Source: Pseudorasbora parva
Lineage: Eukaryota; Chordata; Actinopteri; Cypriniformes; Gobionidae
NCBI RefSeq assembly: GCF_024679245.1
Contig: NC_090178.1
Span: forward strand, 27,185,203-27,249,202
Direction: 5' to 3'
DNA: 64,000 bases
Of the stretch, positions 44,521 to 57,633 are shown piece after piece (the stretch's first letter is position 1; each line of letters opens with the position of its first letter). A program made the position numbers and the translations under genes. The notes beneath the pieces are model-generated. The model worked only from the letters and a program-made list of their open reading frames with translations. It did not search any database and was not told where the DNA came from.

Positions 44521-45790
44521 TTGTAGATCAAATGACCTCTAATATTTAGCAATTTCTGTATAAGACATTGTCTGTTTCTTAGATAATATCTCATGCTCAA
44601 TGTTACTTTTGAGGGGGCATATGAGAGAAAAGCTTTTATTTTCTCCTTCCTTGTTTTTCCCCCCAGCACAAGTCCAGATATTCTGGGTCGTTCATTTGTT
44701 ACAAGGAAGAAAATGACCAAGAAACCAAACACACATAAGAAAAGTGCCGTGTGAAAGGGTGTGAGGGATGAAGAAAGGGGGAGAGAGCAAAAGAAGGCAG
44801 AACAGCTTTGAAAACAAGGCTCTCAGTCTCAGCTGAGAGGGATGAAAGGGACTGGATGTAGACACTTATTTGAGGAAAAAAATCATCTCTAGAAGCGTCC
44901 CCACAGCCCCAAAAGCCTATTTTATTTTTTTATTTTTTCATCTCTCACTCTTGCTATGTCTCATTTCACTGTAGGATCAATAGCACGTAATCGGTTTGAG
45001 ATTTCTTTGTCCAGATTCATTTATTCACTAAATTCTCTAATTCTCTAAATTGCTTAAACATTTTGCCCCCCAGAAGAATTTGAGTTTGTATATTTATATT
45101 TTTGCTCATCCCCAAACACGCACAGGAAACCACATTAAAACAAGCATTTTCAAGGGTTTGCTCCATTCATTTTTTTCTTAGAAAACCTTTTGTAATCATC
45201 TTTGCATCCGTTTGCAGTGTTGTTTAGAAAATGCCATAGACTACCAACCACAGAACAAACTCTTCTGAGAATAGAGAGGTGGAGAAATGGACAGAACAGA
45301 GAGCAAGAGTAGAAGACCATGCATGTGTTCCATTATACTCTCCATTTACAAATTAACAGCAGTTTTGATGAGAACTCACACTAATTTAGTGTCAATTATG
45401 TTCCTTAAGCAATATAGAAGACAGTGAGTGAAAATCTTGTGTCTGTGAGGGCTATTGATGTACGATGTGTGTATCAACCTTATTTTTAATGTAACAGCGG
45501 ATCCGGCAATTTCGTAATTGTAATGTTTCTGGCTTCCTGTGTCATTCACATTAAGTTATTTTTAGCTGTACAAAACAGCTTGATATTAAAAATGGCTATT
45601 TCTTAACATATTGTTTTAATGTATTGTCTTAATTATAAACATACTGGTTTGTAGGGCAAACTGTTTGTTTTATGTTTTAATGCACTGTGATATTATTCTC
45701 GTTGTTTCCCTATAGTGTCTATAGTAATAGAAGTCTGGCACATTCACAGAAAAGTTTACTTCTGCCTTAAATAATAATGTGGGTGTGTGA
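44521..45790. other. Non-coding stretch
   Basis: No gene, no clear transposon end. AT-rich with some purine-rich patches (44765-44830). Confidence 0.4.
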
Positions 45791-45792
45791 TA

Positions 45793-46045
45793 CACCCTTA
45801 AAAATAAAGGTGCCAGAAAGAACCAAAAAATGGGGTTTCACAGTGATGCCATAGATTGTAAGAACCATTTTCCCCAAAGAACCGTTTTGTGAAAGGTTCT
45901 TTAAAGAACCATTTTATAGTCTAAATAAACTTTTTGCACTACGAGGAACCTTTTGTGCAATGGAAAGGTTATTGGATATTAAAGGTTCTTCATAGAACCA
46001 TACACCCTGCCAAAGAACCATTTAAGAACCGTTATTTTTAAGAGT
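45793..46045. mobile_element. TIR element with repeated AAGAACC/GGTTCTT words
   Basis: Left CACCCTTAAAAATAAAGGTG, right AACCGTTATTTTTAAGAGT, TA on each side (45791-45792, 46046-46047). The body is built from AAAGAACCATTTT and AAGGTTCTT repeats. The same family recurs at 50904-51281. Confidence 0.78.
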
Positions 46046-46288
46046 TAGACTTCAACTTAAAAGCAGACAATGTATTCTTAAACTTTTCTTATATTACTTT
46101 TTATTTTGATGAGTTGTTCATACTGTATGAGTTAAATCTGGTTGTATAGAGGAAGTAATACAATGGGGAACCCAATTTTCAAAAACTGCTTGCAAAATGA
46201 ACAAGTAGTTTTACACAAATCAAAATAGGACAGTCTAAATCGGATGTCGCATGCTGTGCTGGATTGTGAGAGTTTTGCCAAAGTCTCC

Positions 46289-46906
46289 CTTAAAGGGATA
46301 GTTCTCCCAAAAATGAAAATGATCCCATATAATTTACTCATCCTCAAGCCATAGGTGTATATAGCATTCTTCTTTCAGCCAAACAAAATCGGAATCATAT
46401 TAAAAAATGTCCTGCCTCTTCCAATTATTGTAATAGCAGTGACTGGCAGGCCAAAATTTGAAGTCCCAAAAAAAGTATTTCCATCCATTATAAAAGTTAT
46501 CCACACGGATCTAAATATCCATACACAACACATTAAAAATAAAAAAATATAACCGAGCTAACAGTAGCCACAGGGAAATTCAAAACCTGGATTTATTTGG
46601 ACATATTTGGTCATAAAGGGATAGTTCACCCCAGAATAAAAGTTCTGTGTGTCATCATTTAGTTACCCTCATTTTTCTCCAAACCCCAACATTTCTGTCT
46701 GTTCCTCACACAAAGCTATGGGTTTCAGAAGACTTGAAGACATATGGACTACATTTGACTGACCATTCATGTTCATTGTAGAAATGAGAAGCCAGGAAAT
46801 TCTTCAAAATAACTACTTTTGTGTTTCACATAAGAAAGTCACACAGGCTCGGAACGTCACGTGGGTGTGTAAATGATAACAGAATTTTCATTTTTGGATG
46901 TTCTAT
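46289..46906. mobile_element. Two adjacent TTCACCC-family elements
   Basis: The first runs from AGGGATAGTTCTCCCAAAAA at 46289 to about 46610 and matches the inner right half of the 23579 copy (CCTCAAGCCAT, AGGTGTATAT, CATTCTTCTTTCAG). The second starts AGGGATAGTTCACCCC at 46618 and ends near 46906 with AGAATTTTCATTTTTGGATG, giving paired termini. They lie head to tail, seven bases apart. Confidence 0.7.
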
Positions 46907-47269
46907 CATTTTCATTTTTATTGCCATCCTTTAGAACCAGAATGATTGTTCTTAAGATTTGAACACAGGAATACGTTTCAGTTTTGTTAATGATTTTTAA
47001 AATTGTTTTGTTTTAAAAACCTTGAAGACTGCATTTAAATGTCAAATTTAGTGCAGTAAATGGCTTGAATACTTGACAACAAGGAAATTAGCCTTGACTG
47101 ACATCAGTCCCATAAGTGTTTGTTTGGACGTGCATACTCGTGTTTGCACATCTTCTCAATCAATAGGTTAATTGGAGCTTTGTAGTGTGTGTGAGTACGT
47201 GATTAGTTGTATGTTCAGCAATTGACAAGCTGTGGGATTTTTTATTGATTGCCTTCAACAATGAACAAG

Positions 47270-47272
<3 letters not shown>
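46907..47272. other. Non-coding stretch
   Basis: Nothing recognisable. Confidence 0.4.

Positions 47273-47327
<55 letters not shown>
47273..47327. repeat. (GA)n microsatellite
   Basis: About 55 bp of alternating GA. Confidence 0.95.
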
Positions 47328-47330
<3 letters not shown>

Positions 47331-50300
47331 TGTGGGTGGTATTGATTGATTGACCCCAAATTAGCCCCTTCTTTCCATCCCCCTCCCTCAGTCAATGTAC
47401 AGAGTCATTCAGGACAGACTCCATCAAAACACTGTAAAAACGTAGATTAAGTAGAGTTTTTGTAGAATGGCAAAAGCATTTTGCAAAGAAATGGATAAAA
47501 TGCCTTATGAAGCTTTAGTCAATGACCATAACTGCAAACCATAGATTTAAATGAATAATAGGTAGCCTAGTTGAGTATTTTCAATCATTTCTTTTGTGCT
47601 ATCTTTCACTTACTTGTGATCTCTCTCCCTCTGTAAGCCCCCCTCATGCCTCCCGTTAAACATTTCTTCACCTCTTAATTGTTTTGACGGAAACAACTGT
47701 CATACTCATTAGAGCTCATTGATTTCCTGGTTGTTAGAGCATTGATTTTTGAAACTTCTCATTGATCTCGGGCTTAAATCTCTCTGCCGTTCTCTCTCGC
47801 TTCCCTATATGGACTGTTTATCCACACACAACAGAGTCTAAAGCACTGAAATGGAAGTGATGAGTCAATAGAGGGGTGGACAGATAAATAGATAAACAGA
47901 GAATTTATAGAATAATCAACATCTGCCAGCTCGCAGGGTCCTAGAGAAGGAATGAGAAATAGTCAGCGAGATGGAAAGGAAGGTGATGGGATATCTATAT
48001 AAAGAAAAAGAACTTGCTTTTTCTCTTTATTTTCTGAGTGATTGGACACAGCTGAGGGTGACCACTGATGAAAAGGCTGAGAGACCTTTCCTGACCAAAT
48101 GTGAGCGTGTGGCCACAGCCTCCTCCGAAATAGTGTGTATTCATGGGGAATAGAACTGATCTTGTCCATTTGCTGTGATATGCTCAGTCACAGCAGAGTG
48201 AGAATCCCACATTTCTTTTTCCCATCATCAGGATTTTCATCTAGTTTGGAATGAAAATGTAATTTTTAATGTAATTGATTCCTATACCTTTCTTTCCTTT
48301 TCCACACATAGCGATGTGCTATCTTTGATTGCTTGGATGGTCATGTGTCACCCCTCCTCTCTGAGGAGATTTCCTTGTTATCATTGTCTTCATGTACGCT
48401 GATTTCTGCATCAAATTCAAGTGCCCTTAGTTTCTATGGTCTGTTTGAATTCCCCATATCATCCTTAAAATCAATTATTCTTAAATTATTATGTGAATAA
48501 AAGCCTACATTCAATCTGTTCATCATATGAAGCGATCGTGTCTCTTCAGAAAATTCAAACTAAACTGCGTTAGATCTCTTTATCAACTTTATGTCACAAG
48601 GGCGTGGAATGATGACAGAATTTGCATTTTGGGGTGAACTGTCCCTTTAATAAAGCCATTCTTTTTGTCGGATTCTGAAAACACCTCAATAGAATTAAAT
48701 TCTTAAAAAAAGAAAACCTTTATTTATTTTGCTTATTTTAAATGTTATTTTATAAATTTTATACTAATAAATATTATTTGTATTCATATATTTCTTTAAT
48801 TATAGGCCAGTTTCTTTGAAAAAGAAAAATATTAATTTATTAGAATTAATAACAAACATCTATCCTTCAAATCAAACTCACATATTGTGACAAACATGCT
48901 GAAATATCTTAAATAAAATCTTTAATTTTAAATAAGTTATAAAATACAATGTGGTGCGACTATAAAATTAATTAAATATTAACTTAATAGTTCAGAAATA
49001 CTGTTTACCTTGAAAATATACTTAAAACCCTTTTTTATTACTTTTACCGCAGCACAGCTTTTTAAATTCATAATTATCTTGAAACCTTTCTTGAAAATTG
49101 TGTAAATCTTTTTCAAAACCATTTAAAACCAACATAAATACATCATTACACTTTATATGTTTAAAAAAAAAAAAAAAAAAAAGATTTTCTACTCTTCTTT
49201 GTCATGGCTTTTACTTTTTCATGCAATTGTTCACTTATGTATTTATTTCTATTCTTTTCTGTTTGTTCCATGGCTGGTTCTCCAATGTGGCCAGATTCCC
49301 ATTTGCTTCTGCTGACCAATGAGTTAGCAGCACCTGCTGTGTCCTAGAGAGAGAAAGAGAGCGAGGGAGAGAGAGGGAGGAAGAGAGAAAGAGGAAATCG
49401 ATAGGAGAAGTGATGAGGAAGGGAGGTGTAGATTAACGTCTGGAGGCCTTGGGTCTGGGGGGGTTCGCGGGGGGCTGCCTCAGGACTTAGCCATGAGGCT
49501 GTAGCTCTCCTCAGTAAATCTCTCTACGCCACAGGAGATAAAGCACCCCTAAATTATATATCCGCTGAAAAACATAAAAGTGATGCAGTCAAAAGTAAAA
49601 AAGAAATGAGGAAATCAAATTTAGTACCTCGGTCCTGATCAATGTACCTACATTTTCTTCAAGCGGCTGTTGCCAAATGCTCTGTATCTGTTCTTGTGTT
49701 CCAAGTTACCACACCAAGAATCGCAGGTTGTCGAAGGAGTATATTGCAGTTACACGTTCACACATGAGCACTGCAGCACTGCTGAGGATAATAAATATAT
49801 CTAATAAATATCATTATTTTTGGACCAATCTCCCACAATAAAGGAAGAACAGTGAGGGATGGCACCGGGGACCAGCTGGGATATTGGCAATATATCAGCA
49901 TTGATTATTGAGAGTACTGACAGAGACAGAGAAGGAGAAAAGGGGAGAGGGAGTTCATAAAAACTAATAAAAGAGCCAACGAGTGAGGAAGAAACAGAGG
50001 CTTTAGATGGATCTGCCTTTCTGCTCTAAAATAAAAGTGTGTGTGTATGTGTGGATGTACAAGGCTTAAATGTGTATGTTCACTTAGACAAACACTAAAA
50101 TCGGTGCAAACGCTCTATATATTTTCGGCAATAGGTGTCGCGGAGAATTGTTAAGACGTCAACTCTTTTCGAGCTCTTTGAATGTGCATGACGAGAGAGA
50201 GCGAGATGATGCAGTGGTGAGATATTATTGATCAGACTTCCATATTGTAGATGAAAGCGAATCTAATCTGACTTGCTCATCTGTCAACGTGGCATCATTG

Positions 50301-50903
50301 TTTAGCCGCAGCCATCACAAACCCACAAGCACACAAATAAAACTGCTTATTCTTGGCTTCTCCATTCATACATACATTCTCCTATAGCCTGCTCTTTTCC
50401 TCCATTATATTAATCATACTTTCCACTCTGCTATATGTCTCTGTCTGGATAATGTGTGTTATAGCCTAAGAGAATTTATTATTTCCTGTGCACATAAGCA
50501 TGGAATATTTCTGCAGTTGTCAAGACGTGACAGTTTAATCATCAATAACAAACACGGCAGCATTAATCATGCATGCGTTTCATTCCACGCTCGCATGGAG
50601 TCATTTGAAGACCTCTGTGCTAAAGCTGTCGCCTCTCTTTGGTAGGCAGACAATTGCTATCAGCCAACTGTGTTTTAAGGATTCTTGTGATCTCATCTAA
50701 ATAATTCATTCCAGTTGAAGCAATAAGCAAAATGACTGACAACCATTTTGTCAATTTTCACAGCACTTTGTGGAAAACTCAATGAATGAATAGTTTTTCT
50801 TCATTGGGTTTCTGATAAACTCAATATTTGTTCTGGATATAGTATGGGTAGGGTTATGATAACTGGATAGCATGAAGTAATAGTAAGTTGTATGTCTGTT
50901 ATA
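47328..50903. other. Mostly unique non-coding DNA with candidate regulatory islands
   Basis: No exon supported. Non-repetitive, moderately GC-balanced islands at about 47640-47830, 49420-49560 and 50470-50690 contain homeodomain-type TAAT words or balanced composition, unlike the surrounding AT-rich DNA. A truncated right end of the TTCACCC family lies at 48560-48652 (GGGGTGAACTGTCCCTTTAA). There is an A-run at 49162-49182 and a purine-rich stretch at 49345-49410. Confidence 0.45.
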
Positions 50904-51281
50904 TACTCTTAAAAAAGGTTTCAATGTTCTCCCAGCAGCGCCATAGAACCATTTTTTAGGAACTTTTTAGTAAACATTTGAAGGACATTTTAATAAGAAC
51001 CTTTGATAACACTTCATTTTACAGTGTAATTGTTAAATGTAGTTACTATAGTAATTACTATTGTGCATAATTACATGCAACAAATCCTTAACCAAACCAA
51101 ACCCCAAACCTACATTATAGTATATACATAGTTACTTAATATTACTCAGTTCTTAAATGCATAATTACAGTGTAACAAAGACAGCTAAAAATAAAGTGCT
51201 ACTGAACCATTTGTGCAATGGGAAGATTTGATTTGAAAAGTTTTTCATAGAACCAGATGCCAAAAATAACCTTTTGAGAGT
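50904..51281. mobile_element. AAGAACC-type TIR element with a smaller element inside
   Basis: Left ACTCTTAAAAAAGGTTTC, right AATAACCTTTTGAGAGT, relatives of the 45793 element's ends. It is interrupted at about 51005-51207 by a copy of the 26205/32262 family (TAACACTTCATTTTACAGTG ... AATAAAGTGCTA). Confidence 0.75.
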
Positions 51282-51285
51282 GTAT

Positions 51286-51490
51286 TAACGGAATAGTTCA
51301 CCCCCAGAAGTATTCATCATGCAATTTCAAACCTGTTTTACTTTTTGTCCTTTGGAACACTAAAGATATTTCAAAAAATGTATCAATGCTTTTTACTTGA
51401 CAATGTTTTGGACCCCATTGACTTTCATTATATGGAAAAGAAAGAATTTTTGGGTGCACCGAGAAAATAGTATGGACATTTCGCAAGCAT
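51286..51490. repeat. TTCACCC-family fragment
   Basis: Starts CGGAATAGTTCACCCCCAGA and continues with AAACCTGTTTTACTTTTTGT and CCCCATTGACTTTCATTATA. The related opposite half is seen at 62820-63058. Confidence 0.65.
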
Positions 51491-52416
51491 GTCACATTCA
51501 CAGTTTGCGGTGTTTTGTGTTATTTCACTCTTGTATGCCAACATATTTAAGAGCGTATGTGAGTGAGAAACAGCTTTCCTTTCCTCTTACTCCAGGAAGC
51601 CAATGGCTAGGTATGTTGGAAGAGTAGAGCACAGCTAGGAAGGGGATGTTAGCTCCCTATCCTTCCAACACCATCTTATTTTCCTCTCCCTCAATTTCGC
51701 ACTCTCTCTTTCCCTCCAGTCCCTCTCTCCTTCACTTAGATGCGCACAACCACACTATATTCTACAAGAAATAATTGCTTTTGTCTGAAAGGAGTACTGG
51801 AGGGAGGGGCCCGAGCGCCCCGTTACCTCGGCGCGTCAAGGGGGTATGCGAGGGACAACCGGTCACTCCTTTTCATCTCTTTCACTTGACCTGCGGATGT
51901 CATCTATCAATAGCGAGATGCGAGAGATGGACAGGGACAATGAAACACATCCGTCTGTTGAACAAAATAAGGATGGAAAGCGATTTGTTGCAGACGTAGA
52001 GACCCCCCCAAAAAATGAACACAACGTGGTCTTCATAGAGGAATAAATGTATCGCTTTTATTAGTAATGTAAAACACAATGTATACATCATTAATTGTGG
52101 CTGCAAAAATGTATATATTTCAAAATGCATGATTTGTGTTTTGGATTGCATCTTGGTCATTGCCAAGACTTCTGAGCGTGAGCTCGCTGAGAGTTTTGCT
52201 GCCTAGTGGAATCGATTTACTCCTATCGATTGGAGTGTTTAGCGTATAGATTTTTCTATTTAAAAATCTATATTGACAATAATCTTGTGTGTAAGTGCGC
52301 CACAGCACGGGTTGTAATTGACAGGGCGTGATGAATTGGCGGTAGGAGAGAGAAGCAGCGCCGCTCGCTGATTAAGGCCCTCGGGAGGTTTGCTGGCATG
52401 CCGAGATTTTCAAGCA
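51491..52416. other. Unique non-coding stretch, possible regulatory island at 51790-52040
   Basis: 51790-52040 is less AT-rich than its surroundings. A frame from 51846 is open for 66 codons, but it has no recognisable domain and no convincing splice borders, so I do not call an exon. The rest is unremarkable. Confidence 0.35.
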
Positions 52417-52579
52417 CAGTGTTTCCCAACCCTGGTCCTGGAGGCCTCTCCAACTGTACAAATTTTGGATGTCTCCCTCATCTGACACACCTATTTCAGG
52501 ACTTATAATGGTGGACTGATGAGTATAATCAGGGATGTGTGCTGCTGTGGTGTGCAGGAACAGAGTTGAGAAACCACTG
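52417..52579. mobile_element. Short TIR element ('CAGTGTTTCCCAACCCTGG' family)
   Basis: Left CAGTGTTTCCCAACCCTGGT, right GAGTTGAGAAACCACTG. The interior has CTGGAGGCCTCTCC and GACACACCTATTTCAGG. A diverged relative lies at 61262-61425. No target duplication is evident. Confidence 0.7.
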
Positions 52580-53540
52580 CTCTCCTCAGATCAGCCAGTT
52601 TTGTTTCTGCTGTTGTTAGGTAAACACTATGTATAGACGGAAAATGTAAATAACTGTCTGTTGGACTTTAAAGGAAATTAAGGGAATCTCATGTGCGTCC
52701 AAAAACAAATACTGTATATCTGCATGTTCTGATAATAATCAGAATTTGGTGGATTTCCAGTTATATAGTAATAAGCCAATATTAGGCTACAGTTGATTGG
52801 AAATCTGAAAAGAACAGTTCCCATATGGCTTTGCTAATCGGAGTGTGAACACCTTTTTTTTGTGGGGATATCTATGCCATAACTGAACTTTCATTTAGAA
52901 ATGTAGGCCTGCATGTTCAGGACAGGTTGATTGGGGCACTTTTTTGCCATTGAGATGTCCAACCCGAAAATCAATACATTGAACAAACACATTTTTATAG
53001 TACTATCATTATACAGCCATTTAAAAAATATATGACCTATATTTTGTCATCATTTATTGTGCTCTTGTTTGAATGAATTATGAATGAATGACAATCAATG
53101 AGTTGCTGTCATAATAAATATGCCTAAAAAATAAAATGTCATAATTTACTCATTCTGATATACTGCGGAGCACAAAATAAGGGTTTGGGGTATTTTGTCC
53201 ATAGAATGAAAGTTAATTCAACATGGTTTGAACCCCAACTTTTTTATGAAATATCTCAATTTATGTTTTGCAGAGCAACGAATGTGCAACGTGAAAGTGA
53301 TTATAACAATGTTATAACAGAAAAAAAACTTTTTTTGTCCAAAATAACTTAGCATGAATAGGCCTAGTATTTCCAAAAGAGATGACAAGACAACTGTTCT
53401 TTTATTCAAAATAATAAAAAGCATGGAAATTAATGTGGAAATGGTGTGCATGTAAACGTGGTCACTGATGGAGTGCCTTTCTTTTTGTATTAGCTGTAAA
53501 AAGGTGTGCAGTGTTGAATTAGTATTATTGAAGAGAGATG
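52580..53540. other. AT-rich non-coding stretch
   Basis: Nothing recognisable beyond T and A runs. Confidence 0.4.
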
Positions 53541-53595
53541 TTTGCAGTTCGTATCAGTATGTGTGATTTTACCTTTCAGCGAGGCGAGCACAGGG

Positions 53596-53646
<51 letters not shown>

Positions 53647-55450
53647 TGGGGTGGTGGTGATGTGAGAGTTGTAACGGCTCCGCTCGCGCTTCAATGTTGC
53701 GGGCAGCGTGGAATCAGAGCGCGCGAGCGTATGGGAGGAGAGCGTGCTCGAATAAGCTATTGGGGTTCCCAAATATCGGGAACAGGCAGACAGACCAAAA
53801 CACGCAGGCGGATGGACGGAAATATAGGCAAGTGTTCTTAAAAAACCAGCGACATATCGAGCTCTTTTCCCCTGATGTTTTCGTGCTTTATTTATTTGTT
53901 TGCCTTATTTAGTCATGTATCGATTGATTGCGTTTTAATTACTGGCGTGTGACAAGGTGCGTGGGAGGAGGGGCGAATCCGGAGAACACGTTGAGTTGCC
54001 TTATTTTTCTATAGATTTTTAATTTAAACGAAGAAAATAAGAAGACGATTTAACCACGTTTAGTGACTTTGTGTAGCCTGTAGCTGCTAAAACAAGGAAG
54101 AGAGCTATAGAAGAGCTAGACCAAATACATTCACCAAAAATGCACCACATGTCCAAGTAATAACAATATCCGCTGTGTTTTATAGCCTACGTGATACAGT
54201 CAGGGTGTGCATTCTATTTTCTTTATTAGAACAAGTGCAGAAAGGTCAGTTTATTTTATAAGCAGATAACCAAAGTTAAAGCGACTGCAGCCAAGGGGCG
54301 AAGCAGCAGGCCAGCTGAACATACAGTGGTCAGTGTCGACAAGGACAGAAACACCACAGTTCACAACGGGAGAGTCGAGATATGCAGTTATAAACGTTCG
54401 CAAACATATGCCTTTGAGTGACAGATACATATATGTTCGGCAAGCAGATCGAACAGCTATACCAAATACTGCAGCTTAATACCAAAAACGAATAGACAAA
54501 CGTGAAGTAATAGTGAAATAACCCACGTTTGTCTTCTTTCAATCCGTCTATCCGCCTGTGTGCGCGCGCTGGGAAAATACAGTCGGGCTCCGCGCGGCTG
54601 CGTATCTATGCATGCAGATTAAAAGTAAACTACAAGCGAAAAGGAAAGTATAAATGCTATATTATGAATAAACAGTTTTATGTTAGAAACGCCTGGATCG
54701 CAGACGGAACCCAATGATTTAAGTGAGAAAAGCCTATCTTGCCACAACTGCTAAAATTGCAAAGAAAAGCCAACAACAAAAAGAGCATCTGATAAGAACC
54801 AGACAAGAAGACGGATCATGTTTGTTCCTTTGCCGGTGCCGTTTGTCTTGCCGAGAACTGCCTCTGATCTCCACGCCTGGCGCCTCAAGTCCCCGCTGGC
54901 TCTGCGCTCTCACTCCGGTAAGGCTTTCATCCAGAACAACCACCTCTTTTTCCCTCCAATACAGAATCCCGTGAAACCTCCCTTGATCATCCCGCTGAGT
55001 GGCATAAATCCCCGTATATGTGAATGAAACATCCTCGTTCGCCGTTTTCTGTTTGTCTCGCGCGCTTGCAGCCCTTTCCACATTTTCAGTTTAGTCCAAA
55101 CGACGCGGGTCAAGTTTGTCTACAGCTGAACTAGCACTGCGCTGTCGCGCTTCGAAATGCAGCGCAGGTCGGGTTTATTTAGTTAAAGGTGTTTCCTGAA
55201 TATATTCCTGTCTCGCTGGGCTTAGTTTCGTCAGGGCTCCGTGTCCGTCCGTCTCCTTCTCTCGCCTCTGCCTCTGCCTCCGTCTCCCCCGAACTAAACT
55301 CGCGGTGAGCTGGGAATATTCATGCCAACTTATCGATCTCCGCAGGATCGATTCCGGGGCCGGCGGATCGAGGGGAGAGAGGAGAGAATCAGAGCAGCTA
55401 CAGAAAACAGAGAAATGAGCATTTATACTATTCAAAAATCATGTTTGGCT
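53541..55450. promoter_or_regulatory. CpG-enriched domain, candidate promoter region
   Basis: Clusters of CpG at 53680-53830 (GGCTCCGCTCGCGC, GAGCGCGCGAGCG), 54540-54615 (GTGTGCGCGCGCTGG, CTCCGCGCGGCTGCG), 54830-54920, 55040-55160 and 55200-55390, separated by AT-rich DNA. It includes a (GA)n run at 53600-53640. This is the strongest CpG concentration in the right half. Open frames on both strands overlap one another, and none shows a known domain, so first-exon calls are not justified. Confidence 0.4.
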
Positions 55451-57629
55451 CACAAATGGGTTATATATGTACAGTGTGATGATCATGTAGACATTTGCAC
55501 GTGTATTGGCGTTTTGAATAGATGCTCGCATGCATCGTGTAGGCTATAATGTGATTTGCACCTCGTCTTTTGCAATTAGAGATGGGCGAAAGGCAAACGG
55601 ACGACTTGGTCCGTTTTTATTTTCTTTGCGGGAACTTGCCGGTTGTTCGGTGGCCACATAAAGATGAAAACAGAAGGAAGCGAGGATGGAGAAGGAGGGC
55701 GGGGGTGGAGTAGGAGGAGATGGGTGTAGTCTGAATTGAGGAGGCATAACTGCATAAGCAAGCTGCTGTTTATTGGGCAGGTGAAAGTCTGATAATACAA
55801 TGAAAATGATTCTTTTCTGGATATTTTATGCAGTGACCTATGTATTTTCTATTATTTCTTATGTGGGTTGTATAGGAAAATGTACATATTGTTTAGTGTG
55901 AAATGTTATGCTTCATTGTAAACATAATTTGGCTAGTTATTTTATTAATTATTCATGCAGTTCTAATAAGCTCATATTAATTGAGAGATTGCATTGGATA
56001 TTTGGAAAAATATGGCTACTTTTAAAAAATAGCAGATTTTTAAGTACAGGACTATTTTAAATGAAAGAAGAATGGTTATTAAAAAGTTAAAAGATGTAAG
56101 ATACACTTTCTAGTATACATTTATTAGAATGAAAATAAAAAATATTTCTCTTCGTGATTAAAATTAAGCTGATGTGTAAATATCATATACTTTAGTCCAT
56201 TTTCATGCATTCAGACTGTGTACAATGAAAGCTGTTGTGCCTTATTATTTGTCAGACTTTTTTGCAACCTCATTTTACATTGTTTAGTGGGGTTGCATTG
56301 TTCTCTGGCTGCACGATTTCACGATTTCATCTTTTCCGTAACTAACAGGTAGTCTTACAGGTTCTCATAGGCTTTGGGACTGAAGAATGATTCAGGATGG
56401 TTAAGGGGAAGGATAATGAGCCTCTTCCCCTCAGAGATTAACAGGGCCAGGGGAGAGGAGGAGGAGTTTCGTGCCCCTTTCGCTGAAAAATAGCGAGTGT
56501 CAAAAGAAGATAAAAAAAGAGGGAAGAAAAAGAAAAAGCTGTGGACCACTAAAGGAAAGTAGGTGCAGATGACAGTGAAAAATGGGAAAGAGTATGGAAA
56601 ACCGAGTTTGAGAGGGAGAGGTGATCTTGAGCTCCAGACTCAGCTTGTATGGACGCAGTCGCTCATTAGTTATGAATGATAAGCAAGGCTGTAAACTTTG
56701 TTGTTTGGATATACATACATAACACTTGTTTCACATAGACATGTATATGGAAAATATTTTATTAAAAGTGTACAAGTTAGTTTGCTTAAATATTTTTTGA
56801 TGAATCATTAGATGAAACTGCATATTTGTCCTTCCCAGTCAGCTAAACCCGCTAAAATCTGAGAGCAACTGTCCCTTCATTTCATGCTGTCAAATACCAT
56901 TACGACCAGCAGAAATATGCACAGCTCATCAAAGGCTCTTAATCACCATTAGAGAGAGCAGAACCTATAACTATTATCCAGTTACTAATATATGCAGCTA
57001 TTACACCATATTCCCATTAGATAGTGAATATAGACATGGGCATGGAGAGAGATAGAGATTATCAAGACCTATTCTTGTAAGTGGTCTTGGGAATTATTGC
57101 CATTAACAGCTCCATTAAAGTTTATGTGTGTTACAGTAACAGGCAGGTCCTGGAGGATGAGAGTATATTGACATGCAGAGAGAGAAAAAGAGTGAACTAT
57201 TAAGCAACGTTCTGCTGTCTGTGCTGACATATGAAACAAACAAACAAAATCGGTTTCTTAGCTTATCAACAGGAAGAAATAATATATCTATCAACTAAGA
57301 TGATAAGATCCTTTACTTTAAATTCAGTGAAAGATAATTGTCTCATTGTCATAATAATTTGGTGCAAAAACATGTCAAATGCAATGACAGGTGACAGAAA
57401 TAGAATCCATATATTTTGCTATTATTTATTTATTTATTGGTAGCTAAACGCTGTGTTTGTGAGCGAATGTGAAAGAAAGTGTGTTTATAGATCAGGGCGA
57501 GTCCTGGTGTTAAGATGATTGCCAATGACAAAATGTCAGCTTGGGTTTGTTTGTAACATAATGGAAAACCAATGGATATAAGGAAGATGTCAATACAGAC
57601 TGTTCTACTGCATTTCACTCCCTCTCTCT

Positions 57630-57633
<4 letters not shown>
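55451..57633. other. Non-coding stretch with candidate conserved islands
   Basis: No exon. Islands at about 56350-56650 (GGGCCAGGGGAGAGGAGG, CCCCTTTCGCTGAAAAATAG) and 56930-57190 (TTATTGCCATTAACAGCTCC) look non-random and non-repetitive. The remainder is AT-rich. Confidence 0.4.

Noticed and set aside
54734..55081. 115-codon open frame on the minus strand
   Set aside because: It lies in CpG-rich DNA and overlaps plus-strand frames of similar length. It shows no domain I recognise and ends in a Cys/Phe-rich tail. I cannot support it as a gene.
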